From positions 460,062 to 500,509 of the forward strand of contig JH720330.1 in the NCBI GenBank assembly GCA_000231825.2: a stretch of 40,448 nt of DNA, in the 5' to 3' direction. Both the position numbers and the translations under genes were made by a program. Below the pieces are notes generated by a model, which was not told the origin of the DNA, ran no database searches, and worked only from the letters and a program-made list of their open reading frames with translations. Shown here piece by piece: positions 11,946 through 23,490 of this stretch; within the stretch, counting starts at the first letter, position 1, and each line of letters opens with the position of its first letter. Source of the stretch: Tetrahymena elliotti 4EA. Taxonomy: Eukaryota > Ciliophora > Oligohymenophorea > Hymenostomatida > Tetrahymenidae.

Positions 11946-14315
11946 TTATTTCTTATTATTCTAAAAATAAATTATTGTTTTCTTCAAGAGAAAAATCTTT
12001 TATAAATAATTGAATGACAAAATAAAAAATTACTTTTATAAAGTGATATTTATAAAAGTAAAGCTGATTATATTATCAATCAAAAGAATAATCAATTGAA
12101 ACTAATTAATAAATTATGATAAAAAGAGATATTAATCTTTGAGATTTCTTCCTATTTTTGATATAGAAGTTATTTATTCTTATATAATTATTTTAGTGCA
12201 ATTCTCACATTAAGAATTTGCAAAAGATTTTTATAAATAAATAATTATTATTATCAAATCAAAATCAATTCAATTCAAATTCATTTAATCACAAATGAGA
12301 AAGACTATTTTACTTTTTGCCATTTTAGGTTTCGCCTTCTGTACCTAAAATCCTTTGTTCTTGAACGAAACCTACACTACTGGTTTAGTTAAAATCTAAA
12401 AATAGAGCGATATCTTTTATTGGCTCTTTGAATCAAGAAGCAATCCTTCGAATGATCCCTTGGTTATCTGGTTGACTGGTGGCCCTGGTTGCTCTTCTGA
12501 ACTTGCTCTTTTCACTGAAAATGGTCCTTTCACTGTGAATGACAACTTAACTTTAGACAGAAACGCTAATGCTTGGAATAACAATACTAACCTCGTTTTC
12601 GTTGACTAACCTGTTGGAACAGGTTTCTCAAAGGCTGGCAAGGGAGAATTAGTTAAGAATGAAGAAGAAGTTGGTGAAGATTTTTACCAATTCGTTCTTG
12701 GTTTCTTAGAACAAAACCCTCAATACATCGGCAGACCTCTCTATGTTACTGGTGAATCCTATGCAGGACATTACATTCCCGCTATTGGTGCTGAATTAGT
12801 CAAGTAAAGCAATCCTAAAATTAACTTATAAGGTCTTGCTATTGGTAATGGTTGGGTAAGAAAATTTTTTTAATTTAAATTAATTTTATTTTGAAAGAGA
12901 TTGCCTTCAATTAAAATTCTATAAGAGAAATATTTCATAAATATAATGATTAATTATGTATTCATTAATAATTAAATTTTTTATAAAAGGTTAATCCTGA
13001 AGTTTAACATCCTGCTTATGGGGAATATGCTTTAGCAAACAATTTGATTACTTCAGTTGAATATTACACTATTGTTAAACCAGCCTTGGCAACTTGTGCT
13101 TAATTAATTGCAATTAATGCTCCTCTTTTTGTTTCTAATCCTTTCTGCAATCTCGGTTATAGAACTATTGTTGGTGATGGCCCCACCCCTAAGTTCAATA
13201 TCTATGACATCAGAAAGCCCTGCATTGGTTCTTTATGCTACAACATGACTAACGTTGATAATTTCCTGGCCAGAAATGATGTTAAAGCCGCTTTGGGTGT
13301 CAGTGGAAGAACTTGGCAAGAATGTTCTAACCCAGTTTATGCTGCTCTCTCTCATGATGAAATTGTTAACCTTACTGAAAAGATTGCTTACGTTCTCGAA
13401 AGTGGTGTTAAAGTTTTGGTTTACAGCGGTGATTAAGATTTCGAATGCAACTACATGTAATTAACTTTATTTGAAGTTTTTACTATTTATTCTAATATTT
13501 TTAATTTAAAAAAATTTTTAGTGGTGGTGTTGCTTGGGCCAATGCTATGGAATGGACTCATTAAGAAGCTTTCTAGTAAGCTCCATCCCTAAGCTTCAAT
13601 GTTAATGGATAAAAAGTTGGTTCAATCAAGGGTGCTGGAAACTTCTAATTCCTTAGAGTCTATCAAGCTGGACACATGGTTCCTATGGATCAACCTATCG
13701 TTGCCCTCTACATGCTTAACTATTTCATCTCTAACTGAATTTGAAATAAATTGCAAAAAATAAAATACTCATTTAATGAATACTGAATCTCTCTATCTAT
13801 TTTATAAATTAATGTACTCCAATAATAAATTTAATAAACTTTAATTCACTGTAAATTTCAATTATTTTTATATAAATCTAATCCAATTCTATTAAAAATA
13901 ATGCCAATTTCTTTTTATACTTCTTTCTTTCAATTATTCTAAAATATTCAGACAGATATCTTCCTGATCACTGATCAGATTCAATATAATGTAACAATTT
14001 TTATCTAAAAAATTGACATAATTTTAAACAATCTAAATTTTTTAAAAAATTTGATAAAAATGTCTGTATTAAATTTTCAAATTAAAGAAATTTTTCATTA
14101 AAATGAATAATAAAAAGAATATTTTTTTAATATACAAATAGTTAATACAAATAAAAAAATTTTTAAAAGAACAACTTTAAAATTATTTTTAATTAACTCA
14201 AATAAGGTTAAATACAATATTTATAATTGAATATCTAAATAGAATGTTTACGGATAAATAATATCATTAGCGTTATCTATCATTTAGATAATTATACTTT
14301 AAATACATATTTTAA
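11925..14315 (+). repeat. Segmental duplication copy 2 (CP2 unit)
   Basis: Partner of about 1197-3775. Relative to copy 1, about 1 kb between the P5B C-terminal remnant and the CP upstream region is missing. The downstream match ends near 14315, and the sequence switches to P5B 3' flank at about 14400. Confidence 0.75.
12295..13738 (+). CDS. Serine carboxypeptidase CP2 (peptidase S10), secreted
   Basis: Closest paralog of CP1. Exons are 12295-12855, 12990-13456 and 13522-13738, 414 aa, with the same exon lengths and phases as CP1. It has the same signal peptide, GGPGCSS (62-68), Ser155 in GESYAG, Asp337 in GDQDF and His394 in AGHMVP, with Thr61 before GGPG. Coding changes from CP1 are few and include S-N-P-S-N replacing S-S-P-S-T near residue 50, and differences in the C-terminal third. 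Several Gln codons differ from CP1 as CAA versus TAA. The intact frame despite duplication argues for function. Confidence 0.95.
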
Positions 14316-15134
14316 TGCTTGATAAGATTTATGATGTATTTTTGAATTTTTATTATTTAATTGGATTCTAAATTGCTGAATTAATTGTTTATTAAAAATA
14401 TAATAACCCCTCATGCATGACAAAAAACAAATAAAAAGATGCAAATACTTCATCATAATTACTATACCTAATTTTAATTTATCTCTATAAAAAACTAATT
14501 TATTTATTCAAATTTTGTTTTTTTTATATTTAAATTTAATATGGAAAATATGATCTTAATTGTCTTCCTTTATTATTAAAGTAAAGAATAACAATATTTT
14601 TAAAATCTTTTTTTCATATCTATCCAAAGTAATCTTAATAAACAGTGGCTATAAAAAATGAACAGATTTAAAAGAAATTTAAAATGATTTTTAATTAACA
14701 CCTAAGCTCAGCTAAATTAAATACAAATCAATTTTTTGAAAATCATGATTTTTCAATCAACAAAAACTTTAAATTTTATCTAAATTCAATCAATTCAAAA
14801 TAAATTGATTTTATCCTCAACAACTTATCAATTAAATCAATTATCTTAAAATTATTCATAAATAAATTTATGAGATAATTTATATGGAGTTAACTCCCTA
14901 AATACTAACTAATCAAACACTTAGATTCATAATTTTATTTTTTTTTTTTGATAATAAATTTATTTTGATTAAGTTTATCTAAAAATATTAAATTTTTGTT
15001 TTAAAATAAATAACATTTAATAGAATTAAAAATATCAAAGTATTATTACTTTTGAACTTTTTTGAGGATAATTAATTAGATTTAATAATCAATAGAATCT
15101 TTGTATTGAAAGATTTATTTGGTTTATTAGATAT
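13739..15134. other. Intergenic: CP2 3' flank, then relic P5B flank
   Basis: The first 570 bp or so pair with the CP1 3' flank. Sequence from about 14400 to 14940 pairs with the 3' flank of the complete P5B ATPase. After 14940 the sequence is unique and AT-rich up to the hydrolase gene. No gene is seen. Confidence 0.6.
14400..14940 (+). repeat. P5B ATPase 3' flank, copy 2 (relic)
   Basis: Aligns with about 10930-11520, including CCTCATGCATGACAAAAAA at the left end and a TTATGAGATAATTTATATGG stretch at the right end. No ATPase coding sequence precedes it, only CP2 3' flank. It lacks the small insert found in copy 1. Confidence 0.75.
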
Positions 15135-15998
15135 TCAATAAAATCTTTCTTAGAATTTTAATAGTTTATACTATGAGTGTTCATCAGAAATCTAATGAGA
15201 TTGAATATTGTGTTGGAATAGAAAATCCTTAATAGGAAATATTGAGTGATAATAAATATCATGATAGAAATGACCCATGTTAGAAGGAAAAATAAATTTG
15301 ATATTTTAATTACCTTCAAAATAACTTTACATTTCTTTGGTTTACTTTACTGGAATTAATTCATCTTTTTCTCCATGTATTATCAGCATCTTGCAATTTT
15401 ATTAGCCCTTTTTTATGTTTTCAAAGTTATTAAAATAATCTTCTGGAACTAAACAACCTACAAAAGAAACTTTATCTTTAGCCAAATCTCTCCAAGACTT
15501 ATAAGGCATTAAAAGTACTAAAAGACTAAATTAAACTTGTGAAGATAAATAGGCAGCAGGTCCAGTTCCCATTGATAATCCAATAATAATAATATCTTCT
15601 GCAGGATACAGTAGACATTATCTAGCAAAATTATAAACAGTAAGTGCATCTTCTTAAATGGCTTCAGGTGTAGGTTCACCTTGGTAAATTGCATATCCTG
15701 GATATTCTACTCCTAATACAGTAACTTATAAATGATTTCGCATTTCTGAAATATAATTATGATCTTATCCAATATCGTTCCCTGTACCATGAAAAAATAT
15801 CAATAATTTATTAGAAATCTATTTAGTATTTGGATATTAATATGGACAGTATAAACAAGGTATACTATTTTCATTTTTAACTGTACTAAAATCTCTGTTC
15901 ACAAAGATTAATTTATCAACCCAAAAGTCTGTTTTTGAATTGTAGTTCGAATTCTTAGGTGGCTAAAAGAAGACAGCTTTGCTTATTGCTCTACCCAT
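15135..15998 (-). CDS. Alpha/beta hydrolase, ABHD17-like
   Basis: Single-exon gene of 864 nt, 287 aa, starting at ATG 15998-15996 and stopping at TGA 15137-15135, with TAA/TAG read as Gln. An HGTGND oxyanion-hole motif precedes the nucleophile elbow GLSMG with Ser142, followed by TGPA. The putative acid Asp212 lies in HGEKDELIP and the base His243 in MGHF. Order and spacing fit the serine hydrolase superfamily branch that holds ABHD17 depalmitoylases (about 310 aa in animals). No signal peptide or membrane helix is seen. The substrate is unknown; acyl-protein thioesterase is the best guess from the family. It is transcribed towards CP2. Confidence 0.85.
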
Positions 15999-17182
15999 TA
16001 ATTGAATCTGTATTTTAATTAAAATAAGTTTAAATCAAATAAATAAATAAACCAAATAATTAAATGACTAATTAACTATGAATAGATATCCAAATTAAAA
16101 AAATTAAATGGCAAAAAAAGGACTTAAAATAAACCAACTTGTTTGAATAATCAAAAAAAAAAAAATTTTTTCAAGAATAAAATTTAGAGATACTTTAAAA
16201 TTTAAGTTTTTTTGATTATTTAAAATGATAAGAGCTCTCTGCAACTTTAACATTGTTAAATAAAATAGATAATTTTGATTTGTCAGTGAAAACCTTTTAT
16301 ATTCAATTATTTTTGAGTAATTTTTTGTTATTGTTGTTCATTTTTTTTTTTGAAGTAATCAATCATAACTTAACAAAGCATAGATGGTATTCAATTAATA
16401 AAATAAAATTTACTTTTTAGCATATTCTTTTAAAATAAATTAATTGAAAAATTAAATGTTTTGATTTTACTGAGAATGAGAATTCTTTTTTTTTTTACTT
16501 TGTTAACAATGGCTTGAGAGACATACTACTTTAAGTAATAAAATGAAATTTGATTTTTTTTATTATTTTCATTAAGAATTGTATTACTTTTTATAAACAT
16601 TAAAAAATCTAATTTATTTTATATAGCTTACTAATTTAATTATTTTTTTTGATTAAATTATTTTATTTTTTTTTCCAAATGAAGGGAGGGTTTTTAGAAA
16701 TTAGATAAATAACAAGAGCCAAGAATTAGGTATTTCCTAAGTTTATTATTTTTCTGAAATTAAAAATATGACTAATTAATTTATCACCCCCACAATTTGT
16801 AAAATTTTTTAAATTTAAATTAGCTTATTTTCTTACGATTTTTTTATAAAATAAAATTTACCGAAAGAAATTCACGAAAAATGAATAGCTTTTTTAAGTA
16901 AGAAATTTGTTAAATTTGATTCTTAAAAAATACTTGATTCCGTTCTTTCTTTTTAAAATTTACATCTTAAGAAAGTGGTATCTATTAATTTGCTTAGATG
17001 TAAAAGAATATGTTGTCAACAGATTTATAATTTGATAAGAAATTACTGTTTGTAATGTAAAAAAATAAAACAATTTTATTTTGAGAGATATAATTGAAAA
17101 AGAACAATAAATCAAATACAATTGTTTAGAGATAGGAAAACAAGTTAATTAAAAAATGAATTGAAATTATTTATTCATAAAA
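15999..17182. other. Intergenic with an inverted repeat
   Basis: Holds the 5' side of the hydrolase and the 3' side of the next minus-strand gene. A 14-bp inverted repeat (AATAATCAAAAAAA near 16146, its complement near 16208-16221) could form a hairpin with a loop of about 47 nt. Poly-T runs are frequent. No gene is seen. Confidence 0.45.
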
Positions 17183-18573
17183 TCATAATTGGCTCATACT
17201 TTCTTTAGGAAAATAGTTAGGATTAGTTTTAAAGAAAAGTTTCATTTTTTGTTATGCTATTTCTAATCCCATCTTGATTGTTTAATACGATAAATCCAAT
17301 AATTTTTATTTGAATTATTATTGATTTGTTAGATCTATTTCAATAAAATTTTATTATTTGTATTAATTTACTACTTTTGGAGAAGAATTTTCCTCCTTAA
17401 AGTCTTTTAGAATATTCAAATCTTGATTATAGCTGAAGTATTAAGATTTTTAATAGCTTTATGAAAATAGAATATCACTTTATATGTTCCCTTCAATCGC
17501 TTAAGAGAGTTATTAAGATTACATTTAAAACAGCTTTATTTCACTAGATAATTAAGTCATTTGCTCTAGTTTCTCAATAACTTCTTATGAGCCACAAAAT
17601 TTGGTTTCTTCATCTAATTTATAGTCTTAAAATGATTAAATTTCTTTTTTAACAGACTAATTCAATTCTCTTAAACCATAGCTATTTTCATCTATGAATT
17701 GTTTCTTATAAAATTTTTATTCAAAAGATTCCCAATTTGAATCGTTAGAAGAAAATTCATTCTTTTCTTTCTTACTTTTTGGTCTTGGTAATTATTTTTT
17801 TCTATCTTATTTTTATCCAATGGTAATTATTTTTTTTCTTCTCTCTTATTGTTTTACAGCGAATCTAATCTGACTGTGTTTGAGTTGTTTGATGTTAATC
17901 TATCATCTTCAATTTCAAGTATATCTCTTTACTATTTTGCAAAGTAATTATCAATTGTATTATTATTTTCAAATTTCTTTAATTCTTCAATGGACAGAAA
18001 ATGAAATAAAAGAAATTCAGAATACTACTCATCATCAGAATGCTCAATTTCTGGATCAAGAGCATTCTTTACAACAACCAATTAAAAATTCTTCAATATT
18101 TCTTTGCTTTTTTGGTTTTCAAATTGACATTTTTGAATATTGCATTTCTTACATTTACGATACTTAAAATTATCTAGCTAAATATTTTAATAATCCCTAC
18201 CATATCCTAGTTCTTCAATCATTTTAAGTATGTTTCTATTCTGTTTGATATCTATGAGTAAACTTGTATTATTCTCAATTTTGCTTGTGTTGAACTAAGT
18301 GTCTTAGAATAAGTGATATTGTGACAAACCTTTACTAATTTTATTGAATTGTTCTTTATAAAATTTGTTCACATTAGATAAAAAATGTTCATCTTTCTTC
18401 TTATAATTTTGTATTTAAAATGAATTTATTTTTATATTTAATGGAAAATGTGATTTTTTCTTTATTGCTGTTGTACATTTCTTTTTGGTTTTAATTTGTT
18501 TCTTTTTTTTTTCTCTATATTTATTATTCTAATTTAGATAAAAAATAAGTATTCTTGTTTAACAAATAATCAT
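17183..18573 (-). CDS. Hypothetical Gln/Asn/Lys-rich protein
   Basis: Not recognised. Read on the minus strand, exon 1 is 18573-17858 and exon 2 is 17801-17183, joined across a 56-nt GT...AG intron (17857-17802); together 1335 nt, 444 aa, ending at TGA 17185-17183. Both exons stay open for their full length and phase closes, which chance makes unlikely. The protein is hydrophilic and likely intracellular, with a Cys cluster (YRKCKKCNIQKC), an acidic stretch, and Gln-rich C-terminal half with possible coiled-coil stretches. No signal peptide. The N-terminus is uncertain: the first ATG used here precedes a very Lys-rich stretch, and an internal ATG near 18220 is an alternative. Confidence 0.55.
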
Positions 18574-18913
18574 TCTCTTATTTTTTTCTTCTGAACAAAT
18601 AAACAAGATCCAACAAATCTTTTCTTTCAATTTTATTTTATTTCTATTTAGTTCTTAGAGTTCTTATGAAAATATAAATTGTTTTTCAACAATAAGAAAA
18701 TTTGAATTAAAAAAAATAGCTGTTAGATTTATTTTCTTGTTTCCTCAAATTAAAATATTTTTATTTATGTCATCAATAAATAAGATTGATTGTTTTCATT
18801 TATATTTAGATTATTTTTTTTCAAAAATATTTTTAAATTAAGATTCATTTTCTAAAAATTAAAAATAAAATAATTAAAAAAATGTTTTTTTCTTCTCAAA
18901 AATATCTACCATA
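18574..18913. other. Intergenic, AT-rich
   Basis: Divergent region between the minus-strand hypothetical gene and a possible plus-strand ORF. Nothing specific is seen. Confidence 0.4.
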
Positions 18914-19555
18914 ATGCATTCAGACTCATAACTCCTAATTCGCAAAATTTGTAGTAATGTTATGAGTTTTCTTATGGAAATTTTTTTAAAGAACTTGTTT
19001 GTAACTAGAGTCATAATGGTTTTTGAGGCTTTACAATAATCAATATAAGATTAATAGAATCAGACTACTTAAATGCAAATTTTACATGTAAGAGGCTACA
19101 TTAAAAATAATTCAAGTTTTTAAATTGGTTTATTTCTACATAAAATTGTAAGATAAGCTAGCAAAAAATCGAAAGAACTGAAAATATTTTCAGTTATTGA
19201 TTTACTGTTTTTTTTAACTTTTCCTAATTACTCATTTAAAATTAAATTGTATTTTTTTATAATTTAGCTAATCAGTTTAATTTATTTTATAAATTTGCTT
19301 TGTTTTTTATAAAAATGTTCATTGTTCCTGCTCATTCTCAAAAATAATTTTTTACCAAATCTATAAAATTATCAAAAATTTTTTGATAAGATCCTGAAAA
19401 AAGAATTTATTTGCTTTATATTAGAAATTAAGAGTTTAAAAAATAGATTTCATAAGTTGTAATATGATGTTAATAAAAGAATTGAACTATAACTAAGGGT
19501 AAGTATTTTTGATATAGTGTAGAGTCTTTATTGGTAAATTATTAATTTAGTTTGA
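18914..19555 (+). CDS. Possible small protein, unknown
   Basis: An open frame of 642 nt (213 aa) from ATG 18914 to TGA 19553-19555, read in the ciliate code. In this base composition chance ORFs of about 60 codons are usual, so 213 codons is longer than expected but not proof. The first half (residues 1 to about 100) has mixed, protein-like composition. The second half is rich in Phe, Leu, Ile and Lys and may be random. No known domain is recognised. It ends 120 bp before CP3. Confidence 0.25.
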
Positions 19556-19675
19556 ATTTTAAATTAAGATATAATTTTAAGCACAAAACTGCAAAAAGGT
19601 CAATCACAAAAATAATAAAAATAAATAAAAAAATAACAATCATTATTACTGAATTCAAGAATTAAAAAAATTTAA

Positions 19676-21036
19676 ATGAGAAAGGTATTCTTGCTCTTAA
19701 GTTTGCTTGCTTTAGGTCTTTGTACTTAAAATCCTTTATTCCTTAATGAAACTTACACTACTGGGTTTGTTAATATTGAAAAAAAGAGTGACATATTCTA
19801 CTGGCACTTTGAGTCTAGATCCAATCCAACAGCTGATCCAATTGTTTTTTGGTTGAGTGGTGGGCCTGGATGCTCTTCAGAACTTGCTCTTTTCTTAGAA
19901 AATGGTCCTTTTGTAGTCAATGATAACTAGACTCTTTCAAGTAATCCATATTCATGGAATCAATAAGCAAACATTGTGTTCGTTGACCAACCTGTAGGAA
20001 CTGGTTTTTCTTAAGCTAGTGATGATGAGTTATCTACAAATGAAGACTAAGTTGCTTAAAATTTTTACACTTTCATATTGGGATTCTTAAAATAGAACTA
20101 ACAATACATTGGTAGACCCTTATTTATCACAGGAGAATCTTATGCAGGTCACTATATTCCAGCTATCGGTTATGAATTGATAAAGAAAAATAATCCTCAC
20201 ATTAATTTATAAGGTCTTGCTATTGGAAACGGTTTAGTAAACTTAATAATTAAAAAATATTTTTTATTCATCTTTTTTTATTAAATAGGTTAATCCTCAA
20301 GTCTAATATCCTTCTTATGGTGAGTACGCTTATTAAAATAAGCTCATCTCTGCTTTAGAATACTATACTTTCTTTAAACCTGCTTTTAAACTTTGTGAAC
20401 AATTAATTGCTAGAAATGCTTCTCTTTCTATTACCAGTAACACCTGTAATCTCCCCTATAATGCTATAGTTGGATTTGGAGAAACTCCTAAGTTTAATGT
20501 TTATGATATCAGAAAATAATGTTTAGGCTCTTTATGCTATAATATGACTAATCTTGATAATTTCCTTGCTAGAGAAGATGTTAAATCTATTTTAGGCACA
20601 TCTGGAAGAACCTGGTAAGAATGCTCAAGCGAAGTTCATCAAGCTCTTGCTAAAGACTATTTCGTTAGTTATGCTGATAAGGTAGCTGATATCCTTGAAA
20701 ATGGTATCAAGGTTTTGGTCTATAGTGGTGACTAAGATTTCATTTGCAATTATCTGTAAAATTAAAAAAAATAATTTTTAAAACATTTAAATTTAATCAT
20801 TTAATTAATTAAATAAAAGTGGTGGTTTAGCTTGGGTAAATGAAATGCAATGGAGCAAGTAGCAAGAATTCTAAAATGCTCAATTTGAAGAGTATATCTT
20901 CAATGGAAAGAGTGCAGGATAAATTAAGGGTGCTGGTGATTTATAATTCCTCAGAGTCTATTAAGCTGGTCACTAAGTACCTATGGATTAACCAGAGGTT
21001 GCCCTTGACATGATCAATAAATTTATTTCTAATTGA
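19676..21036 (+). CDS. Serine carboxypeptidase CP3 (peptidase S10), secreted
   Basis: Exons 19676-20236, 20289-20755 and 20820-21036 give 414 aa. Signal peptide [16 protein letters not shown]. Motifs are GGPGCSS (62-68), GESYAG with Ser155, GDQDF with Asp337, and AGHQVP with His394. The residue before GGPG is Ser, as in CP5, whereas CP1, CP2 and CP4 have Thr. Met of the usual GHMVP is Gln, also as in CP5. Intron 1 is only 52 nt. Codon choice is less biased than in CP1, CP2 and CP4, suggesting lower expression. CP3 and CP5 form one subgroup; CP1, CP2 and CP4 the other. Confidence 0.94.
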
Positions 21037-21851
21037 AATATTAAAAATAAATAATTTCTATCAAAAAAATCTGTTAACTTTATAAATTTATAATTTTATT
21101 AAATTCATTAAAAATTATTTTTAATATTTTTCAAAAAAACATATTTTTTGAGAATCAATTTACTAAAAAGAATAAAAAATCTTAATTTATTATTTAATTT
21201 AAAATTTGTTAATGGAGAAATTAATGATTATTACATCATCACAGATTATTGAATCAAGTCTAATGAAATTAAATTTTTCAAAATTAAAAAAAAATATTTT
21301 TGTTTCTTAAAATGGCTTTTATTACAATCTTAAAATAATATAATATGTAAAATAGATAATTCTAGTTGTTTTTAAATCAGATAATTGATTATTCAATTGT
21401 GACAAAAAAAAAAGGTATATTTTTATAAATATTTGGTCTTAAATTGTATTATTTAATTTAGATTGTAAAGCTTTATTGAAAATTCTTTTATAATTTTTGG
21501 TTTCGAAAACTCCTCTAGCAGTTTTTCTCTTTCTTTTTTGTCAATTTTATGAAGTTGGTTTAACTAAATTTATCCAAAAAACTTAAAATCAATACATAAA
21601 TTCTATTTTAAAATATCTAAAAATGAAGCTACATCTATGAGGTTTGTTTTTATAAAACATAAATTAAAAATAATTACTGGAATCTGCTTGCTTTATGAGT
21701 ATATTCTTAATAATAATTACTAATTTTTGGTTGCAATTCTCAATTAGTTATTATTAAATAAGAGATTGAAAGTTAATTAGATATTTAAATATATAAATAA
21801 TATTGATTAATATCATATAAAAATAAGTAGAGAGATAGAGAAATTCAAATC
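21037..21851. other. Intergenic between CP3 and CP4
   Basis: AT-rich. A minus-strand open frame ends at TGA 21395-21393 and includes a Lys/Glu/Leu-rich stretch around 21480-21650, but it has no clear start codon; it is probably chance or a remnant. The CP4 promoter should lie in the right-hand part. Confidence 0.4.
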
Positions 21852-23490
21852 ATGAGAAACCTCATTTTATTGTTAGCAGTATTAGGAGTAGCCTTTTGCA
21901 CCTAAAATCCCTTGTTTTTGAACGAAAAGTACACAACTGGTCTTGTTACTATTGGTAAGGCTAGTGACATTTTCTACTGGCATTTCTTATCTAGAAACAA
22001 CACTCAATTAGATCCTTTAGTATTTTGGTTAACTGGAGGTCCTGGCTGCTCTTCAGAACTTGCTCTTTTCACTGAAAATGGTCCTTTTTCAGTTAATGAT
22101 GATTTGAACCTTGAATTCAACGCTTATGCTTGGAGTAACAATGCTAACCTCGTCTTCGTTGATTAACCTGTTGGCACTGGTTTCTCTCATGCTGGTAAGG
22201 GAGAATTAGTTAAGAATGAAGAAGAAGTTGGATAAGATTTCTACTAATTTGTCCTTGGTTTCTTGGAATAAAACCCCTAATATAAGGGAAGACCTCTCTT
22301 TGTCACTGGTGAATCATATGCAGGTCACTACATTCCCGCTATTGGTGCTGAACTTGTTAGATAAGCTAATAAGGACATTAACTTGAAAGGTCTCGCTATT
22401 GGTAATGGATGGGTAATATATTATTATTTGCCAAAAATTGAAAATATATTTAGAAACTACAAAAATAGATTCAATTAATTTGATTTGATATACTTATATC
22501 AATAAATTATTTGAGAATCTTACACAATTATTAATTTAATCAATAGAATTACAAACTATTTACATACCTAAAATAAATAGCTCATTTTATCTCAAATTAA
22601 ATCAAAGTTCAAAGAATTTCTTCAAAAACAAAATATTCTTTTATTTAGCAATATTAATTCAAATGATTTTATAATTTAAATGATAATATTTTAAAAATAG
22701 GTTACTCCTCAAGTTTAATAACCTGCTTATGGTGAATATGCCTACGCAAACAAGTTGATTAGCAGTTTCTAATATTATGCTATCGTAAAACCTGCATATG
22801 CCATTTGCTAAGGTTTGATTGCTATTAAGGCTCCTCTCTTTTTAACTGAGTTGACTTGCGGTATTGGTTATAGCACTATTGTTGGTTCTGGTACACCTAA
22901 ATTCAATGTCTATGATATTAGAAAACCTTGTATTGGTGCTCTTTGTTACAACATGACCAATGTTGATAATTTCCTTGCTAGAAATGATGTTAAGTCTGCT
23001 TTAGGTGTTACTGGAAGAAATTGGTAAGAATGCTCATCCACTGTTCATCAAGAACTTTAATATGACGAAAATGCTAATCTTGCTAACGATGTTGCTTTTG
23101 TTCTCTCAAACAACATTAAGGTTTTAGTCTACAGCGGTGATCAAGATTTTGCTTGCAATTATCTGTAAATTTCTACAAAATAATTATTTAATACTACGCT
23201 AATAAATCAAACTTAATTAATAAATTAAAATAAAATTAATTACATATTTATTTTCATTAACTAAAAATAGTGGTGGTATCGCCTGGACTAATAAGATGAA
23301 GTGGTCTGGTTAAGCTGATTTCTAAAAAGCTCAATTTAGTGATTACATTGTTGATGGTCAAAGTGCTGGTTAAATTAAAGGAACTGGTAACTTCCACTTC
23401 TTAAGAGTTTATCAAGCTGGCCACATGGTTCCTATGGACTAACCTTAAGTAGCTCTTCATATGATTAACTCCTTTATCACTTCTAATTGA
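21852..23490 (+). CDS. Serine carboxypeptidase CP4 (peptidase S10), secreted
   Basis: Exons 21852-22412, 22701-23164 and 23271-23490 give 414 aa. Exon 2 is one codon shorter and exon 3 one codon longer than in CP1. Signal peptide MRNLILLLAVLGVAFC. Motifs are GGPGCSS preceded by Thr61, GESYAG with Ser155, GDQDF with Asp336, and AGHMVP with His393. Intron 1 is 288 nt and intron 2 is 106 nt, the longest in the family here. Codon bias is strong, as in CP1 and CP2, to which it is closest. Confidence 0.95.

Noticed and set aside
15171..15311. Plus-strand ORF of about 46 codons starting MSVHQKSNE
   Set aside because: It lies opposite the C-terminal part of the minus-strand hydrolase and is most simply antisense sequence.
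16130..16144. Match to the Tetrahymena chromosome breakage sequence (13 of 15 bases by eye)
   Set aside because: The element tolerates little change and is removed from macronuclear DNA; two mismatches and an uninterrupted flank point to chance.
17880..18167. Plus-strand ORF of 95 codons
   Set aside because: It overlaps exon 1 of the longer minus-strand hypothetical gene and has composition expected of antisense sequence.
21393..21790. Minus-strand open frame between CP3 and CP4 with a Lys/Glu/Leu-rich stretch
   Set aside because: No start codon was found, and open frames of this length arise easily with a single stop codon in AT-rich DNA.
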